From positions 1,017,001 through 1,081,000 of the forward strand of contig NZ_VOPY01000001.1 in assembly GCF_007995095.1 (NCBI RefSeq): a stretch of DNA of 64,000 bases. The letters run 5' to 3'. The DNA is from Flavisphingopyxis soli. Its GTDB lineage: Bacteria > Pseudomonadota > Alphaproteobacteria > Sphingomonadales > Sphingomonadaceae. A model generated the notes under the pieces. That model had not been told where the DNA came from. It saw only the letters and a program-made list of their open reading frames with translations, and made no database searches. Made by a program: the position numbers and the translations under genes. Shown here in pieces: positions 45,307 to 54,886 of this stretch; the stretch's first letter is position 1; every line of letters starts with the position of its first letter.

Positions 45307-46170
45307 TCATTCCCAGATCGCCTCGGGCGGCAGGCTCATCAGGATCGCGTCGATATTGCCGCCGGTCTTGAGCCCGAACAGCGTGCCGCGGTCATAGACG
45401 AGGTTGAACTCGGCATAGCGACCGCGCCAGACGAGCATTCTGCGCCGCTCCTCGGGGGTGAATTCCTGCCCCATGCGGCGCCGCACGATCGCGGGATAGG
45501 CGTCGAGAAATGCCTCGCCGACCGCCTTGGAAAATGCGAGGTTGCGATCGAATGCGGGCTCATCGGCGCATTCGAGATGGTCGTAGAAAATCCCTCCGAC
45601 GCCGCGCTGGACGCCGCGATGCGGGATATAGAAATAGTCCTCTGCCCATTTGGCATAGCGATCATAGAGCTCGGGGCCGAACGGCACGCACGCTGCGCGC
45701 AGCCGCGCATGAAAGGCGGCGGTATCATCTTCGTAGGGGATCGGCGGGTTGAGGTCGGCGCCGCCGCCGAACCAGCGCTTGGTCGTAGCGAGGAAGCGCG
45801 TGTTCATGTGGACCGCGGGGACGTGCGGATTGGCCATGTGCGCGACGAGGCTGATGCCGGTCGCGAAAAAGCGCGGATCTTCGTCGGCGCCGTTGATGCT
45901 GGCGGCAAATTCGGGGGCGAACTCGCCGCTGACGGTCGAGACGTTGACCCCGACCTTTTCGAACACCTTGCCCTTCATCACGCCGCGCACGCCGCCGCCG
46001 CCGTCACCTGCGGCGATACCCTCGGCCTCGCGGTCCCAGGCGCCGTATTCGAACGCGGCATCGCTTCCGGCTTCGCGTTCGATGCTCTCGAACTCGGCGC
46101 AGATCCGGTCGCGCAGCGATTCGAACCAGCTGCGCGCCTGGGCCTGTTGCGGGTCGAGCGTGAGCGTCAT
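45307..46170 (-). CDS. hemF: Coproporphyrinogen III oxidase, oxygen-dependent
   Basis: 287 aa from ATG 46170 (MTLTLDPQQAQARSWF). Aerobic haem synthesis: two oxidative decarboxylations to protoporphyrinogen IX. HemF motifs: FEKVGVNVSTVSGEF, HVPAVHMNTRFL, WFGGGADLNPPIPYEDD, RGVGGIFYD and YAEFNLVYDRGTLFGLKTGG. Start overlaps the trmL stop (ATGA). Confidence 0.96.
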   Translation of the reverse strand: MTLTLDPQQAQARSWFESLRDRICAEFESIEREAGSDAAFEYGAWDREAEGIAAGDGGGGVRGVMKGKVFEKVGVNVSTVSGEFAPEFAASINGADEDPRFFATGISLVAHMANPHVPAVHMNTRFLATTKRWFGGGADLNPPIPYEDDTAAFHARLRAACVPFGPELYDRYAKWAEDYFYIPHRGVQRGVGGIFYDHLECADEPAFDRNLAFSKAVGEAFLDAYPAIVRRRMGQEFTPEERRRMLVWRGRYAEFNLVYDRGTLFGLKTGGNIDAILMSLPPEAIWE

Positions 46171-46625
46171 TTTGGCAATCCTCCGGTCTGTCGAAGCGCT
46201 TCGGCGAGCGCGATGCCAGCGGCAACGCCGACATTCAAGGAACGCATACCCGCTGCCATCGGGATTCGCACCTGCAAGGCGACTTCCTCGTGCACGCTGG
46301 CCGGTACGCCGGCGCCTTCGGACCCCAGCAACAGCACGTCGGCGGAATCGAATGCGCTGGCATAGAGCGATTCGCCGCCTTGTGTCGTCAACAGCACGAG
46401 CCGGCGATCCTGTGCCTCGGCCCAGCCGTGGAATGCGGCCCAATCGGCATGACGCATGACCTCGACCGCATCGGCATAATCCATCGCGGTGCGCCGAAAT
46501 GCGTGCATCGAAAAGGGGAAGCCGCACGGTTCGATGATGTGGACTCGCGCCGAAAAACACGCGGCAGTGCGCAGCATCGCGCCGACATTGCCGGCGATGT
46601 CGGGCTGGTAGAGGGCAATTTCCAT
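46167..46625 (-). CDS. trmL: tRNA (cytidine(34)-2'-O)-methyltransferase
   Basis: 152 aa from ATG 46625 (MEIALYQPDIAGNVGAMLRT); 46637 is an alternative. SPOUT knot motifs: IIEPCGF, LLGSEGAGVP and MRSLNVGVAAGIAL. It methylates the wobble base of tRNA-Leu. Slightly shorter than E. coli TrmL (157). Confidence 0.9.
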   Translation of the reverse strand: MEIALYQPDIAGNVGAMLRTAACFSARVHIIEPCGFPFSMHAFRRTAMDYADAVEVMRHADWAAFHGWAEAQDRRLVLLTTQGGESLYASAFDSADVLLLGSEGAGVPASVHEEVALQVRIPMAAGMRSLNVGVAAGIALAEALRQTGGLPK

Positions 46626-46728
46626 GATGGTCGCCATAGCGCCACGGGGGCTAACGTGCGAGAGGACTAAGCGGTAGGCGGGATACGGCAAATTCGCAGT
46701 TGGCAACCGCGGGTGCGGTCGCTATCAC

Positions 46729-46762
46729 GCGGCCAAACCACCGCAGGGGGCGGTTTGGCCGC
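46729..46762. repeat. Perfect palindrome between trmL and petA
   Basis: GCGGCCAAACC (46729-46739) and GGTTTGGCCGC (46752-46762) are exact inverted repeats around a 12-base centre, itself partly symmetric. It lies 89 bases before petA and 104 beyond the trmL start, so could be a divergent regulatory site or a hairpin. No T run. Confidence 0.5.
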
Positions 46763-46850
46763 GCTTCGGCGCCGCGCTTGACGATCCCCCTGTTCGACCA
46801 ATGGCTAGACTCGATTTTTCGACGGCATTTTCGAAGGCAAGGGCCCTTAG

Positions 46851-47432
46851 ATGACAGCACCCGCACCCAACGCCGGGATAGAAAGTCCGCACGACAGCGG
46901 CGTGACCGAAGACGGCGTGCGCCGCCGCGACTTCCTCAACATTGCCGCGGTGAGCTTTGCCGGCGTCGGTGCCGTTGCGGTTGTGTTCCCGCTGGTCAAC
47001 CAGATGAACCCGAGCGCCGACGTGCTCGCCGAAGCGTCGATCGACGTCGACATCTCGGCGATCGAGCGCGGCCAGGCGATCAAGACCAGCTGGCGCAAGC
47101 AGCCGATCTTCATCCGCAACCTGACCGACAAGGAAATGGCCGAGGCGAACGCCGTTCCGCTGAGCGAACTGCGCGATCCGCAGACGCTCGCCGAACGGAC
47201 CAAACCGGGCAAGGAAAACTGGCTGATCACGCTTGGCGTCTGCACCCATCTCGGTTGCATTCCGCTCGGCGCGGCCGAAGGCGAGGACAAGGGCCCGTAC
47301 GGCGGCTATTTCTGCCCCTGCCACGGTTCGGCCTATGATACCGCCGCGCGCATCCGCAAGGGTCCCGCGCCGCTCAATCTCCAGGTGCCCGAATATGTTT
47401 TCGACACCGACACCAAAGTCACGATCGGCTAA
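46851..47432 (+). CDS. petA: Ubiquinol-cytochrome c reductase Rieske iron-sulfur subunit
   Basis: 193 aa. N-terminal membrane anchor with a Tat-like [15 protein letters not shown]. Cluster ligands in [10 protein letters not shown] and CPCHGSAYD. First gene of petABC, 11 bases before petB. Confidence 0.96.
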   Translation: MTAPAPNAGIESPHDSGVTEDGVRRRDFLNIAAVSFAGVGAVAVVFPLVNQMNPSADVLAEASIDVDISAIERGQAIKTSWRKQPIFIRNLTDKEMAEANAVPLSELRDPQTLAERTKPGKENWLITLGVCTHLGCIPLGAAEGEDKGPYGGYFCPCHGSAYDTAARIRKGPAPLNLQVPEYVFDTDTKVTIG

Positions 47433-47443
47433 GGACAGACACT

Positions 47444-48763
47444 ATGAGTTTTCCCTGGGCTGAAGCCTATAAGCCGAAATCCGGATTCACTCAGTGGATC
47501 GACGAGCGACTGCCGCTGCCGCGGCTGGTCTACGGCGCGATCGGCGCGGGCTATCCGGTGCCGCGCAACCTCAACTATTTCTGGAATTTCGGCGTCCTTG
47601 CCGGTGTCGCACTGACGATCCAGATCGTCACCGGCATCGTCCTTGCGATGCATTACGCCGCCAATGCCGGGATCGCCTTCGACAGCGTCGAGCATATCAT
47701 GCGCGACGTCAATTCGGGCTGGATGCTGCGCTACATGCACATGAACGGCGCCAGCTTCTTCTTCATCGTCGTCTATATCCACATGTTCCGCGGCCTCTAT
47801 TACGGGTCGTACAAGGCGCCGCGAGAGATGATCTGGCTGCTCGGCGTCGTCATCTTCCTGTTGATGATGGCCACCGCATTCATGGGCTATGTCCTGCCAT
47901 GGGGCCAGATGAGCTTCTGGGGTGCGCAGGTGATCACCGGCTTCTTCAGCGCGATCCCGATCGTCGGTGAGCCGATTCGCCAGCTGTTGCTGGGCGGTTT
48001 TGCGCCCGACAATGCTGCGCTCAACCGCTTTTTCTCGCTGCACTATCTGCTGCCGTTCGTCATTGCCGGGGTCATCATCCTGCACATCTGGGCGCTGCAT
48101 ATCCCCGGATCGAACAACCCGACCGGCGTCGATGTGAAGAGCGAGAGCGATACCGTCCCGTTCCATCCCTATTACACCGCGAAGGATGGCTTCGGACTCG
48201 GCGTGTTCCTGATCGCGTTCGTCATCATGGCGTTCTTCCTGCCCAATTTCATGGGACATCCCGACAACTATATCCCGGCCAACCCGCTTTCCACGCCGGC
48301 GCACATCGTCCCCGAATGGTATTTCCTGCCGTTCTACGCGATCCTCAAATCGTTCACCGGCAACTTCCTGTGGATCCCGGCGAAGCTGTGGGGCGTGCTG
48401 GCGATGTTCGGTTCGATCCTGTTGCTGTTCTTCCTGCCGTGGCTCGACAAGTCGCCGGTGCGGTCGGCCAAGTATCGCCCGACCTACCGGACGTTCTTCT
48501 GGGTTCTCGTCATCGACGTCATCATCCTGGGCTATCTCGGTCAGGCGCATCCGTCGAACTGGACGGTCCTCGCCAGCCAGATCTGCACCGCCTACTACTT
48601 CGCGCATTTCCTCATCATCGTGCCGATCCTGTCGCGCATCGAGACGACCTTGCCGATGCCCAATTCGATCACCGAGGCGGTGTTGTCGGGCGAAGCCGAC
48701 GAAGCCCATCCGGTCGGCGTCAGCGCGACCAACCCCGCCCATCCCGAGCCGGCTAAGGCCTGA
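47444..48763 (+). CDS. petB: Ubiquinol-cytochrome c reductase cytochrome b
   Basis: 439 aa, about eight membrane helices. Quinone-site [13 protein letters not shown] and haem-ligand regions ([40 protein letters not shown]) are present. Core of the bc1 complex. petC follows 17 bases later. Confidence 0.97.
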   Translation: MSFPWAEAYKPKSGFTQWIDERLPLPRLVYGAIGAGYPVPRNLNYFWNFGVLAGVALTIQIVTGIVLAMHYAANAGIAFDSVEHIMRDVNSGWMLRYMHMNGASFFFIVVYIHMFRGLYYGSYKAPREMIWLLGVVIFLLMMATAFMGYVLPWGQMSFWGAQVITGFFSAIPIVGEPIRQLLLGGFAPDNAALNRFFSLHYLLPFVIAGVIILHIWALHIPGSNNPTGVDVKSESDTVPFHPYYTAKDGFGLGVFLIAFVIMAFFLPNFMGHPDNYIPANPLSTPAHIVPEWYFLPFYAILKSFTGNFLWIPAKLWGVLAMFGSILLLFFLPWLDKSPVRSAKYRPTYRTFFWVLVIDVIILGYLGQAHPSNWTVLASQICTAYYFAHFLIIVPILSRIETTLPMPNSITEAVLSGEADEAHPVGVSATNPAHPEPAKA

Positions 48764-48780
48764 CAGGAGCTGCTTTCCAC

Positions 48781-49623
48781 ATGGTTCGTTTTTTTGGCAT
48801 AATCGTCGGCCTGGGCTTCGTTTCCGCGCTGATCTTCTCGATCATCGGTTCACTTCCCTTCGAGGCGGCTGAGCGCACGGCGGTCGAGGACTTCCACCAG
48901 AAGCCGCGCACGCTTGCGCTGGCCAGCGATGGCGCGTTCGGCAAGTTCGACCGCAAGCAGCTGCAGCGCGGCCTGCAGGTCTATAACGAGGTCTGCTCGG
49001 CGTGCCATTCACTGCGCCTCGTGTCGTTCCGCGACATCGCCGCGCTCGGCTATAACGAAGGACAGGTGAAGAGCTTTGCCGCGGCGCACGAAGTGCCCAG
49101 CATCGATCCCGACACCGGCGAGCCGGCGACGCGTCCGGGCCTGCCCAAGGACGCGTTCCCGTCGCCCTATCCCAATGAAACCGCCGCGCGCGCCGCCAAC
49201 AACAATGCGCTGCCGCCCGACCTTTCGCTGATCACCAAGGCGCGCGAAGGCGGCGCTCCCTATGTCTATTCGCTGCTGACCGGCTTCCGTAATCCGGAGA
49301 CCTATCGCAACGAAAAGGGCGAGGCGCTGCCCGCCGACAGCAAGCCCGGCACCGGCCTGCATTTCAATCCGTGGTTCGCCAACCTCAACCTCGCAATGGC
49401 ACCGCCGCTGACGAGCGAAGGCCAGGTGACCTACGGACCGGGCAATCCGAAGCCGACGGTCGACCAGATGGCCAAGGACGTCTCGGCGTTTCTCGTCTGG
49501 ACCGCCGAGCCCAAGCTTGAGAACCGCCGCGCCGTCGGTTGGGGTGCGCTCGGCTTCCTGCTGATCTTCACCGTCCTCACCTATCTGTCCTATCGCCAGA
49601 TCTGGGCCGACAAGAAGCATTGA
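48781..49623 (+). CDS. petC: Cytochrome c1
   Basis: 280 aa. The haem site is CSACH (residues 72-76) and the probable Met ligand is in NLAMAPPLT. One C-terminal membrane anchor (WGALGFLLIFTVLTYLSY). Passes electrons from Rieske protein to cytochrome c. Confidence 0.95.
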   Translation: MVRFFGIIVGLGFVSALIFSIIGSLPFEAAERTAVEDFHQKPRTLALASDGAFGKFDRKQLQRGLQVYNEVCSACHSLRLVSFRDIAALGYNEGQVKSFAAAHEVPSIDPDTGEPATRPGLPKDAFPSPYPNETAARAANNNALPPDLSLITKAREGGAPYVYSLLTGFRNPETYRNEKGEALPADSKPGTGLHFNPWFANLNLAMAPPLTSEGQVTYGPGNPKPTVDQMAKDVSAFLVWTAEPKLENRRAVGWGALGFLLIFTVLTYLSYRQIWADKKH

Positions 49624-49675
49624 TCGGTCGCGCTGCCTGTGACGGGCGGCGCGACGTTCAACGACGGCTGGCGCA

Positions 49676-50224
49676 ATGATGGCTGACGACGATCTCGCCC
49701 GGCTCGCCGCGCTGGTCCGCACGATTCCGGATTTCCCGCAGCCCGGCATCCAGTTTCGCGACATCACGACGCTGATCGCCGATCCGCACGGCTTTGCGCT
49801 GGCGACCGATCTACTCGCGATCCGTGCGGCACGCTATCGCCCCGATATCCTTGTCGCAGTCGAAGCGCGCGGGTTCATCTTCGCTGCCGCAATGGCGCGC
49901 GTGATGGGACTGGGCGTGGTGCTGGCGCGCAAGCCCGGCAAGCTGCCCGGGGCGGCGATCGGTGTCGATTATGCGCTCGAATATGGCAGCGACCGGCTCG
50001 AGATGCATGAGGGGATGCTGAGCGCTGGCCAGCGCACCGTGCTGGTCGATGACCTGCTTGCGACCGGCGGCACGCTGCTTGCGGCGGCCGAGCTGGTCGG
50101 ACGGACGGGGGCGATCGCCGCCGCTGCGCTGTGCGTGATCGACCTGCCTGATCTGGGCGGGGCGAAGCGCCTGGCCGATGCAGGCGTCCCGGTAGAGACG
50201 CTCATCGCTTTCGCCGGCGATTGA
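49676..50224 (+). CDS. apt: Adenine phosphoribosyltransferase
   Basis: 182 aa, AMP from adenine + PRPP. PRPP motif VLVDDLLATGGTLLAA; FPQPGIQFRDITTL and EARGFIFAAAMA fit Apt. Two adjacent ATGs (49676 and 49679). It follows petC by 52 bases. Confidence 0.94.
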   Translation: MMADDDLARLAALVRTIPDFPQPGIQFRDITTLIADPHGFALATDLLAIRAARYRPDILVAVEARGFIFAAAMARVMGLGVVLARKPGKLPGAAIGVDYALEYGSDRLEMHEGMLSAGQRTVLVDDLLATGGTLLAAAELVGRTGAIAAAALCVIDLPDLGGAKRLADAGVPVETLIAFAGD

Positions 50225-50245
50225 ATTACCGCAGCCGTTGCTGGA

Positions 50246-51040
50246 TCAGAACGGCAGCCACTTCTGCTTTTCGCTGAAGCGCATATAGCCGACATTGACG
50301 CCGAGACGGGCACCGACGCCAAGGCGGATCGGGATCAGCACGACATCGCCGCGGCGCATGTAGCTCGCGGTGAACCCGCCGACCAGATAGGCCGCGCCTT
50401 CGCCCGCGGGGAAGCGCTTGTAGAGGTCCTGGCTGTCGTAAAGATTGTATACCAGCGTAAAGGTCTGCGACGCATTGCCGCCGGCATCGAAGCCGACCGA
50501 CGGGCCGGTCCAGTAGACGGTGCGTTCGCCCTCGATCTTGTGGAACAGCGTACCCGACCCGTAACGCAGGCCCAGGACGAAGGCGCCCGCCGCCTCGCGC
50601 CCGACGATATAGCCGTTGGGACGACCCTGTTTGGCGAGAATATCCTCAATCATCGTCGCGAGGCCCTGTGCGCCCTTGCCGAACACGCCCTCGGCCGCGC
50701 CGATCAGATCGTCTTCCTGATAGGTTTCGCTATCGCCCGGAGCCGGCGTGTTGGCGGCCGGCGCGTTGGCGACCCAACTGTCCGACTGGGCTGCCGCGGT
50801 TTCGTTCGCGGCGGGTTCAGTGGTTTCGCCCTGGTCCTGGTACGGGTCCTGTGCGTTCGTCGGCGGCGCGGGATAGATCGGTTGCTGCGATGCCGGAGTC
50901 TGGCCCGCCTGGTCGAGATCGGCGTCGATCACGTCATTGGGATCGACAGTCGTGATCTGCGCCGCGGCGGACGTCGGGACGCTGGCCAGGCCCATGCTCG
51001 ATAACGTCAGCAAGGCGGCGGAAATTAGTGGTGCGCGCAT
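50246..51040 (-). CDS. DUF1134/EipA-like exported protein
   Basis: 264 aa from ATG 51040. Signal peptide ending TSAAAQ, a Pro/Ala/Gln-rich linker of about 100 residues, then a conserved domain (GAAEGVFGKGAQGLATMIEDILAKQG, GREAAGAFVLGLRYGSG, YWTGPSVGFDAGGNASQ, LVYNLYDSQDLYKRFPAGEG). This is the DUF1134 core, whose Brucella member EipA supports envelope integrity. Convergent with apt. Confidence 0.85.
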   Translation of the reverse strand: MRAPLISAALLTLSSMGLASVPTSAAAQITTVDPNDVIDADLDQAGQTPASQQPIYPAPPTNAQDPYQDQGETTEPAANETAAAQSDSWVANAPAANTPAPGDSETYQEDDLIGAAEGVFGKGAQGLATMIEDILAKQGRPNGYIVGREAAGAFVLGLRYGSGTLFHKIEGERTVYWTGPSVGFDAGGNASQTFTLVYNLYDSQDLYKRFPAGEGAAYLVGGFTASYMRRGDVVLIPIRLGVGARLGVNVGYMRFSEKQKWLPF

Positions 51041-51191
51041 ATCAGCCCCCCAAGGCTCTCGGTCGAAGGAATACCAAGCCATGATGCTGCGCCTGCGACA
51101 ATGAATGCGCGGTGACTCGAGTCTGCAATGCGGCGAGGCGAGTCTAAAACGCACCGATCTGCGACTATCGGTAACGCAGGCGGGTTTGCCG

Positions 51192-51220
51192 TTGCCAGTA
51201 TCGGGAGCGCTGGTTATAGC
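51192..51220 (+). promoter_or_regulatory. Candidate promoter of tRNA-Ser
   Basis: TTGCCA (51192-51197), 17 bases, then TATAGC (51215-51220), about 38 bases ahead of the tRNA. Confidence 0.5.
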
Positions 51221-51258
51221 GCCCGCCTGCCTTGCCGGTCCGTCCGGTATGCACCGAT

Positions 51259-51351
51259 GGACACGTGGGTGAGTGGCTGAAACCAGCGGTTTGCTAAACC
51301 GCCGTACGGGTTAATTCCGTACCGAGGGTTCGAATCCCTCCGTGTCCGCCA
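51259..51351 (+). tRNA. tRNA-Ser(GCU)
   Basis: 93 bases including the encoded CCA. Acceptor GGACACG pairs with CGTGTCC. The anticodon loop reads TTGCTAA, giving anticodon GCT, which reads AGC/AGU. The long variable arm (TACGGGTTAATTCCGTA) identifies a class II serine tRNA. T loop is GGTTCGAATCC. Confidence 0.95.
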
Positions 51352-51356
51352 CAATG

Positions 51357-51381
51357 AGGCCGCCGCAAGGCGGCCTTTTTT
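51357..51381 (+). terminator. Terminator after tRNA-Ser
   Basis: AGGCCGCC-GCAA-GGCGGCCT followed by six T residues, 5 bases past the tRNA end: a strong intrinsic terminator. Confidence 0.92.
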
Positions 51382-51518
51382 GTGGCGGAGATGGCTGGGC
51401 GAGCCGCCTGGGTTCGGAGTCGCAGTGGCGCAGCCACGAAGACAGGCAAACGCAGCGGAGCCAATCCCTCGCGTACCCGATCCCGCATGAAAATGCGCTG
51501 TCCGCCGCGCATCCCAGA

Positions 51519-51547
51519 TTGACTCAACCCGCGCGCACGGCCAATGC
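51519..51547 (+). promoter_or_regulatory. Candidate promoter ahead of glycine riboswitch
   Basis: TTGACT (51519-51524), 17 bases, then CAATGC as a weak -10. It would start about 37 bases before the riboswitch. The -10 match is poor. Confidence 0.3.
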
Positions 51548-51590
51548 GGAGCCTCGCCTTCGCCCGGGTCCGCCCGAGCGATTGGCGGCG

Positions 51591-51793
51591 CGGGAGAGAG
51601 GGCGGCGACGTCCTCACCGAAGGAGCAACCGCCCCGGAAACTCTCAGGTCCCAGGACCGCGTCGCGATGGCCCTGACCGGCCGGGCACTCTGGAAAGCGT
51701 CCTCCTTCGCCCTTCGGGCCTTGGCGGGCCACCGACGGTGTAAGCGGGTTTTGCGACTCGCCAAGCTCTCAGGTTTCAGCGACAGAGGGGGCC
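51591..51793 (+). promoter_or_regulatory. Tandem glycine riboswitch controlling gcvTHP
   Basis: Two glycine aptamers in series. The first (about 51591-51697) has GGGAGAG, CACCGAAGGAGCAA, GGAAACTCTCAGG and ends CACTCTGGAAAG. The second (about 51700-51793) has CACCGACGGTGTAAGCG, AAGCTCTCAGG and CGACAGAGGGG. These are the conserved parts of the family, and gcvT follows after 62 bases. Glycine binding is expected to switch on the cleavage system. The expression platform between 51793 and the ATG shows no clear terminator, so translational control is possible. Confidence 0.9.
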
Positions 51794-51855
51794 GGATAAA
51801 CGCTTTCGCTCCGGCGGAATCGTGCGCCCGCGCCGCCCCCTTTGAAAGTGCCCCG

Positions 51856-52998
51856 ATGACCCCTCCTATCGAAGACGACGTTGCCGAGCCGAGCGAACCC
51901 GAAACCCTGACCTTGCCGCTCGACGCCTGGCACCGCGCGCACGGTGCGCGGATGGTCGAATTCGCCGGCTACTACATGCCGATCCAGTATGACGGTATCA
52001 TCGCCGAGCATCTGTGGACGCGGACAAGCGCGGGCCTGTTCGATGTCAGCCATATGGGGCAGCTGCTGATCAGCGGTGATAATGTCGCCGCAGCGCTCGA
52101 GACGCTGGTGCCGGGCGATATTTCCGCGCTCAAGCCGGGCCGGACACGCTATTCGCTGTTGCTCGACGAGCATGGCGGCATCCTCGACGATCTGATGATC
52201 ACCAATGTCGATCCCGACTGGTATCTCGTCGTCAACGGCGCGACCAAATGGGACGACATCGCGCATCTGCGCGAAAATCTCGCCGACGAGATCACGCTCA
52301 ACCACCAGGAAGACCGCGCGTTGCTCGCGTTGCAGGGGCCCAAGGCGGTCGATGCGCTGGCGCGCATTCTGCCCGGCGTCGAGGCGATGGTGTTCATGCA
52401 GAGCGCGACCTTCGACTGGAACGGCCACACGCTCGGCGTCGGGCGACAGGGCTATACCGGCGAAGACGGTTTCGAGATTTCGCTGCCCGGCGAGATTGCC
52501 GCCGACTTTGCCGACGCGCTGGTTGCACAGCCCGAGGTCAGGCCCGTCGGGCTCGGCGCACGCGATTCGCTGCGGCTCGAGGCAGGACTGCCGCTCTATG
52601 GCCACGACATCGATACCGAGACGACGCCGATCGCCGCCGATCTCGGCTTCGCCATCTCGAAACGCCGCCGCGAAGAAGGCGGTTTCCCCGGGGCCGAGCG
52701 CATCCTGATGGAGCGCGAACAGGGCGCGATCCTCAAACGCGTCGGCCTCACCGTCGAAGGCCGCCAGCCGGTTCGCGAGGGCGGGCTGGTGCTCGACGAC
52801 GAAGGCGACGAGATCGGCCGCGTTACCTCGGGCGGCTTCTCGCCGAGCCTCGAAGTGCCGATCGCGATGGCCTATGTGCCGACCGCGATGGCCGAGGCGG
52901 GGACCCGCATCACGCTGTCGCAGCGCGGCAAGATATTCCACGGCATCGTCACCGCGATGCCGTTCGTTCCCCACAATTACGTTCGCAAGGGAGTCTGA
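51856..52998 (+). CDS. gcvT: Glycine cleavage system aminomethyltransferase (T protein)
   Basis: 380 aa from ATG 51856. Transfers methylene from lipoyl GcvH to tetrahydrofolate. [40 protein letters not shown] and [19 protein letters not shown] are typical. First gene behind the riboswitch. Confidence 0.96.
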   Translation: MTPPIEDDVAEPSEPETLTLPLDAWHRAHGARMVEFAGYYMPIQYDGIIAEHLWTRTSAGLFDVSHMGQLLISGDNVAAALETLVPGDISALKPGRTRYSLLLDEHGGILDDLMITNVDPDWYLVVNGATKWDDIAHLRENLADEITLNHQEDRALLALQGPKAVDALARILPGVEAMVFMQSATFDWNGHTLGVGRQGYTGEDGFEISLPGEIAADFADALVAQPEVRPVGLGARDSLRLEAGLPLYGHDIDTETTPIAADLGFAISKRRREEGGFPGAERILMEREQGAILKRVGLTVEGRQPVREGGLVLDDEGDEIGRVTSGGFSPSLEVPIAMAYVPTAMAEAGTRITLSQRGKIFHGIVTAMPFVPHNYVRKGV

Positions 52999-53000
52999 AC

Positions 53001-53372
53001 ATGGCGCGGTATTTCACCAAGGATCACGAATGGCTCGATGTCGACGGCGACACCGCGACGGTCGGCATCACCAGCTACGCCCAGGAACAGCTGGGCGACA
53101 TCGTTTTCGTCGAGACGCCCGAAGCGGGAAAATCGGTCAGCCAGGGCGATGACGCCGCGGTGGTCGAATCGGTCAAGGCAGCCTCCGACGTCTACGCGCC
53201 TGCGAGCGGGACGGTCAGCGAAGGCAATGCCGCGCTCGCCGACGACCCGGCGCTGGTCAACACCGATCCCGAGGGCGAGGGCTGGTTCTTCAAGATGACG
53301 CTGTCCGATGCCGGGCAGGTGTCGGCGATGATGGATGAAGCCGCCTACAAGGACTACGTCGCGGGGCTGTGA
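53001..53372 (+). CDS. gcvH: Glycine cleavage system H protein
   Basis: 123 aa, with the lipoyl-Lys in VESVKAASD (residue 59). Carries the aminomethyl group between P, T and L proteins. Starts 2 bases after gcvT. Lipoylation needs LipB, encoded at 42.2-42.9 kb. Confidence 0.97.
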   Translation: MARYFTKDHEWLDVDGDTATVGITSYAQEQLGDIVFVETPEAGKSVSQGDDAAVVESVKAASDVYAPASGTVSEGNAALADDPALVNTDPEGEGWFFKMTLSDAGQVSAMMDEAAYKDYVAGL

Positions 53373-53380
53373 AGCCTAAG

Positions 53381-53513
53381 CCCCTCCTCTTCAGGGGAGG
53401 GGTTGGGGTGGGGGCGTGCCTAAGACGTCGCGCCTGATCATCCCCACCCCGCTGCGACTAAGGCGCCGCTGCGCGCCGCCCAGTCTCACTGCCCCTCCCC
53501 TGAAGAGGAGGGG
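53381..53513. repeat. Long inverted repeat between gcvH and gcvPA
   Basis: CCCCTCCTCTTCAGGGGAGGGG (22 bases, 53381-53402) reappears inverted and exact at 53492-53513. Inside it, GGGGTGGGG pairs with CCCCACCCC, so nearly the whole 133 bases folds into a stem. It looks like a dispersed palindromic element, but it lies within the gcv mRNA and may affect its processing. Confidence 0.8.
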
Positions 53514-53527
53514 GTAAAGGAGTATCA

Positions 53528-54886
53528 ATGCGCTATCTTCCCCTGACTCCCGACGATCGTAGCGAGATGCTTGCCAAGATCGGCGCCGCCTCGATCGACG
53601 ACCTGTTTATCGATGTGCCCGAGGCCGCGCGGCTGACCGGGCCGATCCGCGACCTGCCCGATCACGCCAGCGAACTCAGCGTCGAGCGGCATTTCAAATC
53701 TCTGTCGGCGCAGAACACCGTCGCCGGCGACGTGCCGTTTTTCCTCGGGGCAGGGGCCTATCGCCACCATGTCCCCGCCAGCGTCGATCACCTGATCCAG
53801 CGCGGCGAGTTCCTCACCGCCTACACGCCCTACCAGCCCGAAATCGCGCAGGGCACGCTGCAGATGCTGTTCGAATTCCAGTCGCAAGTCGCGCGCCTGT
53901 TCGGCTGCGACGTCGCCAACGCGTCGATGTACGATGGCTCGACCGCCTGCTGGGAAGCGGTCAGCATGGCCGCGCGCGTGACCAAGAAGCGCAAGGCGAT
54001 CCTGTCGTCGGGGCTGCATCCCCATTATGTCAGCGTGACGCGGACGATGGCGAAATTCACCCGCGACCAGATCGTCCATCGCGATCCGACGCTCGCGGCC
54101 GCAACCGATATCGACGACCTGATCGATGCGGTCGATGACGAGACAAGCTGCGTGGTCGTCCAGTATCCCGACATCCTCGGCCGGATCGGCGACCTGTCGA
54201 AACTTGCCAAGGCGGTCCATGCCAAGGGCGCGCTGCTCGTCGCGGTGGTGACCGAGCCCGTTGCGCTCGGCGCGATCACCTCGCCCGGCGAAATGGGTGC
54301 CGACATCGTCGTTGGCGAGGGCCAGTCGATCGGCGTCGGACTGCAGTTCGGCGGTCCCTATGTCGGGCTGTTCGCCTGCCAGGCGAAGTTCGTCCGCCAG
54401 ATGCCCGGGCGGCTCTGCGGCGAGACGGTCGACGCGACCGGCAAGCGCGGCTTCGTCCTGACGCTGTCGACTCGCGAACAGCATATCCGGCGCGAGAAGG
54501 CGACGAGCAACATCTGCACCAACTCGGGGCTGTGCGCGCTGGCGTTCAGCATTCACATGACCTTGCTCGGCGAGCGTGGCCTGCGCGAACTCGCTGCACT
54601 CAACCACGCGCTGGCGTGCCAAGCGGCCGACCGGCTGGCCCAGCTGCCTGGCGTCGAGCTGATCAACGACAGCTTCTTCAACGAATTCACGCTGCGCCTG
54701 CCCAAGGAAGCGCGGCCGGTCGTCCAGGCGCTGGCCGAACGCGACGTGCTTGGCGGCGTGTCGCTCGGCCGGCTCTATGCCGACAATGCCGATTTGCAGA
54801 ACGGCCTGATCGTCGCGGTGACCGAGACGACGACGGCAGAGGATATCGAGGCACTGGCCTCCGCACTCAAGGAGGCACTGGCATGA
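53528..54886 (+). CDS. gcvPA: Glycine dehydrogenase (decarboxylating) subunit 1
   Basis: 452 aa, half of the P protein split into two genes as in many alphaproteobacteria. [36 protein letters not shown] and [17 protein letters not shown] match GcvPA. Ends inside gcvPB (ATGA). Confidence 0.96.
   Translation: MRYLPLTPDDRSEMLAKIGAASIDDLFIDVPEAARLTGPIRDLPDHASELSVERHFKSLSAQNTVAGDVPFFLGAGAYRHHVPASVDHLIQRGEFLTAYTPYQPEIAQGTLQMLFEFQSQVARLFGCDVANASMYDGSTACWEAVSMAARVTKKRKAILSSGLHPHYVSVTRTMAKFTRDQIVHRDPTLAAATDIDDLIDAVDDETSCVVVQYPDILGRIGDLSKLAKAVHAKGALLVAVVTEPVALGAITSPGEMGADIVVGEGQSIGVGLQFGGPYVGLFACQAKFVRQMPGRLCGETVDATGKRGFVLTLSTREQHIRREKATSNICTNSGLCALAFSIHMTLLGERGLRELAALNHALACQAADRLAQLPGVELINDSFFNEFTLRLPKEARPVVQALAERDVLGGVSLGRLYADNADLQNGLIVAVTETTTAEDIEALASALKEALA

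Noticed and set aside
51544-51855. 5' extension of the gcvT frame
   Set aside because: This stretch is the glycine riboswitch; the T-protein homology begins after ATG 51856.
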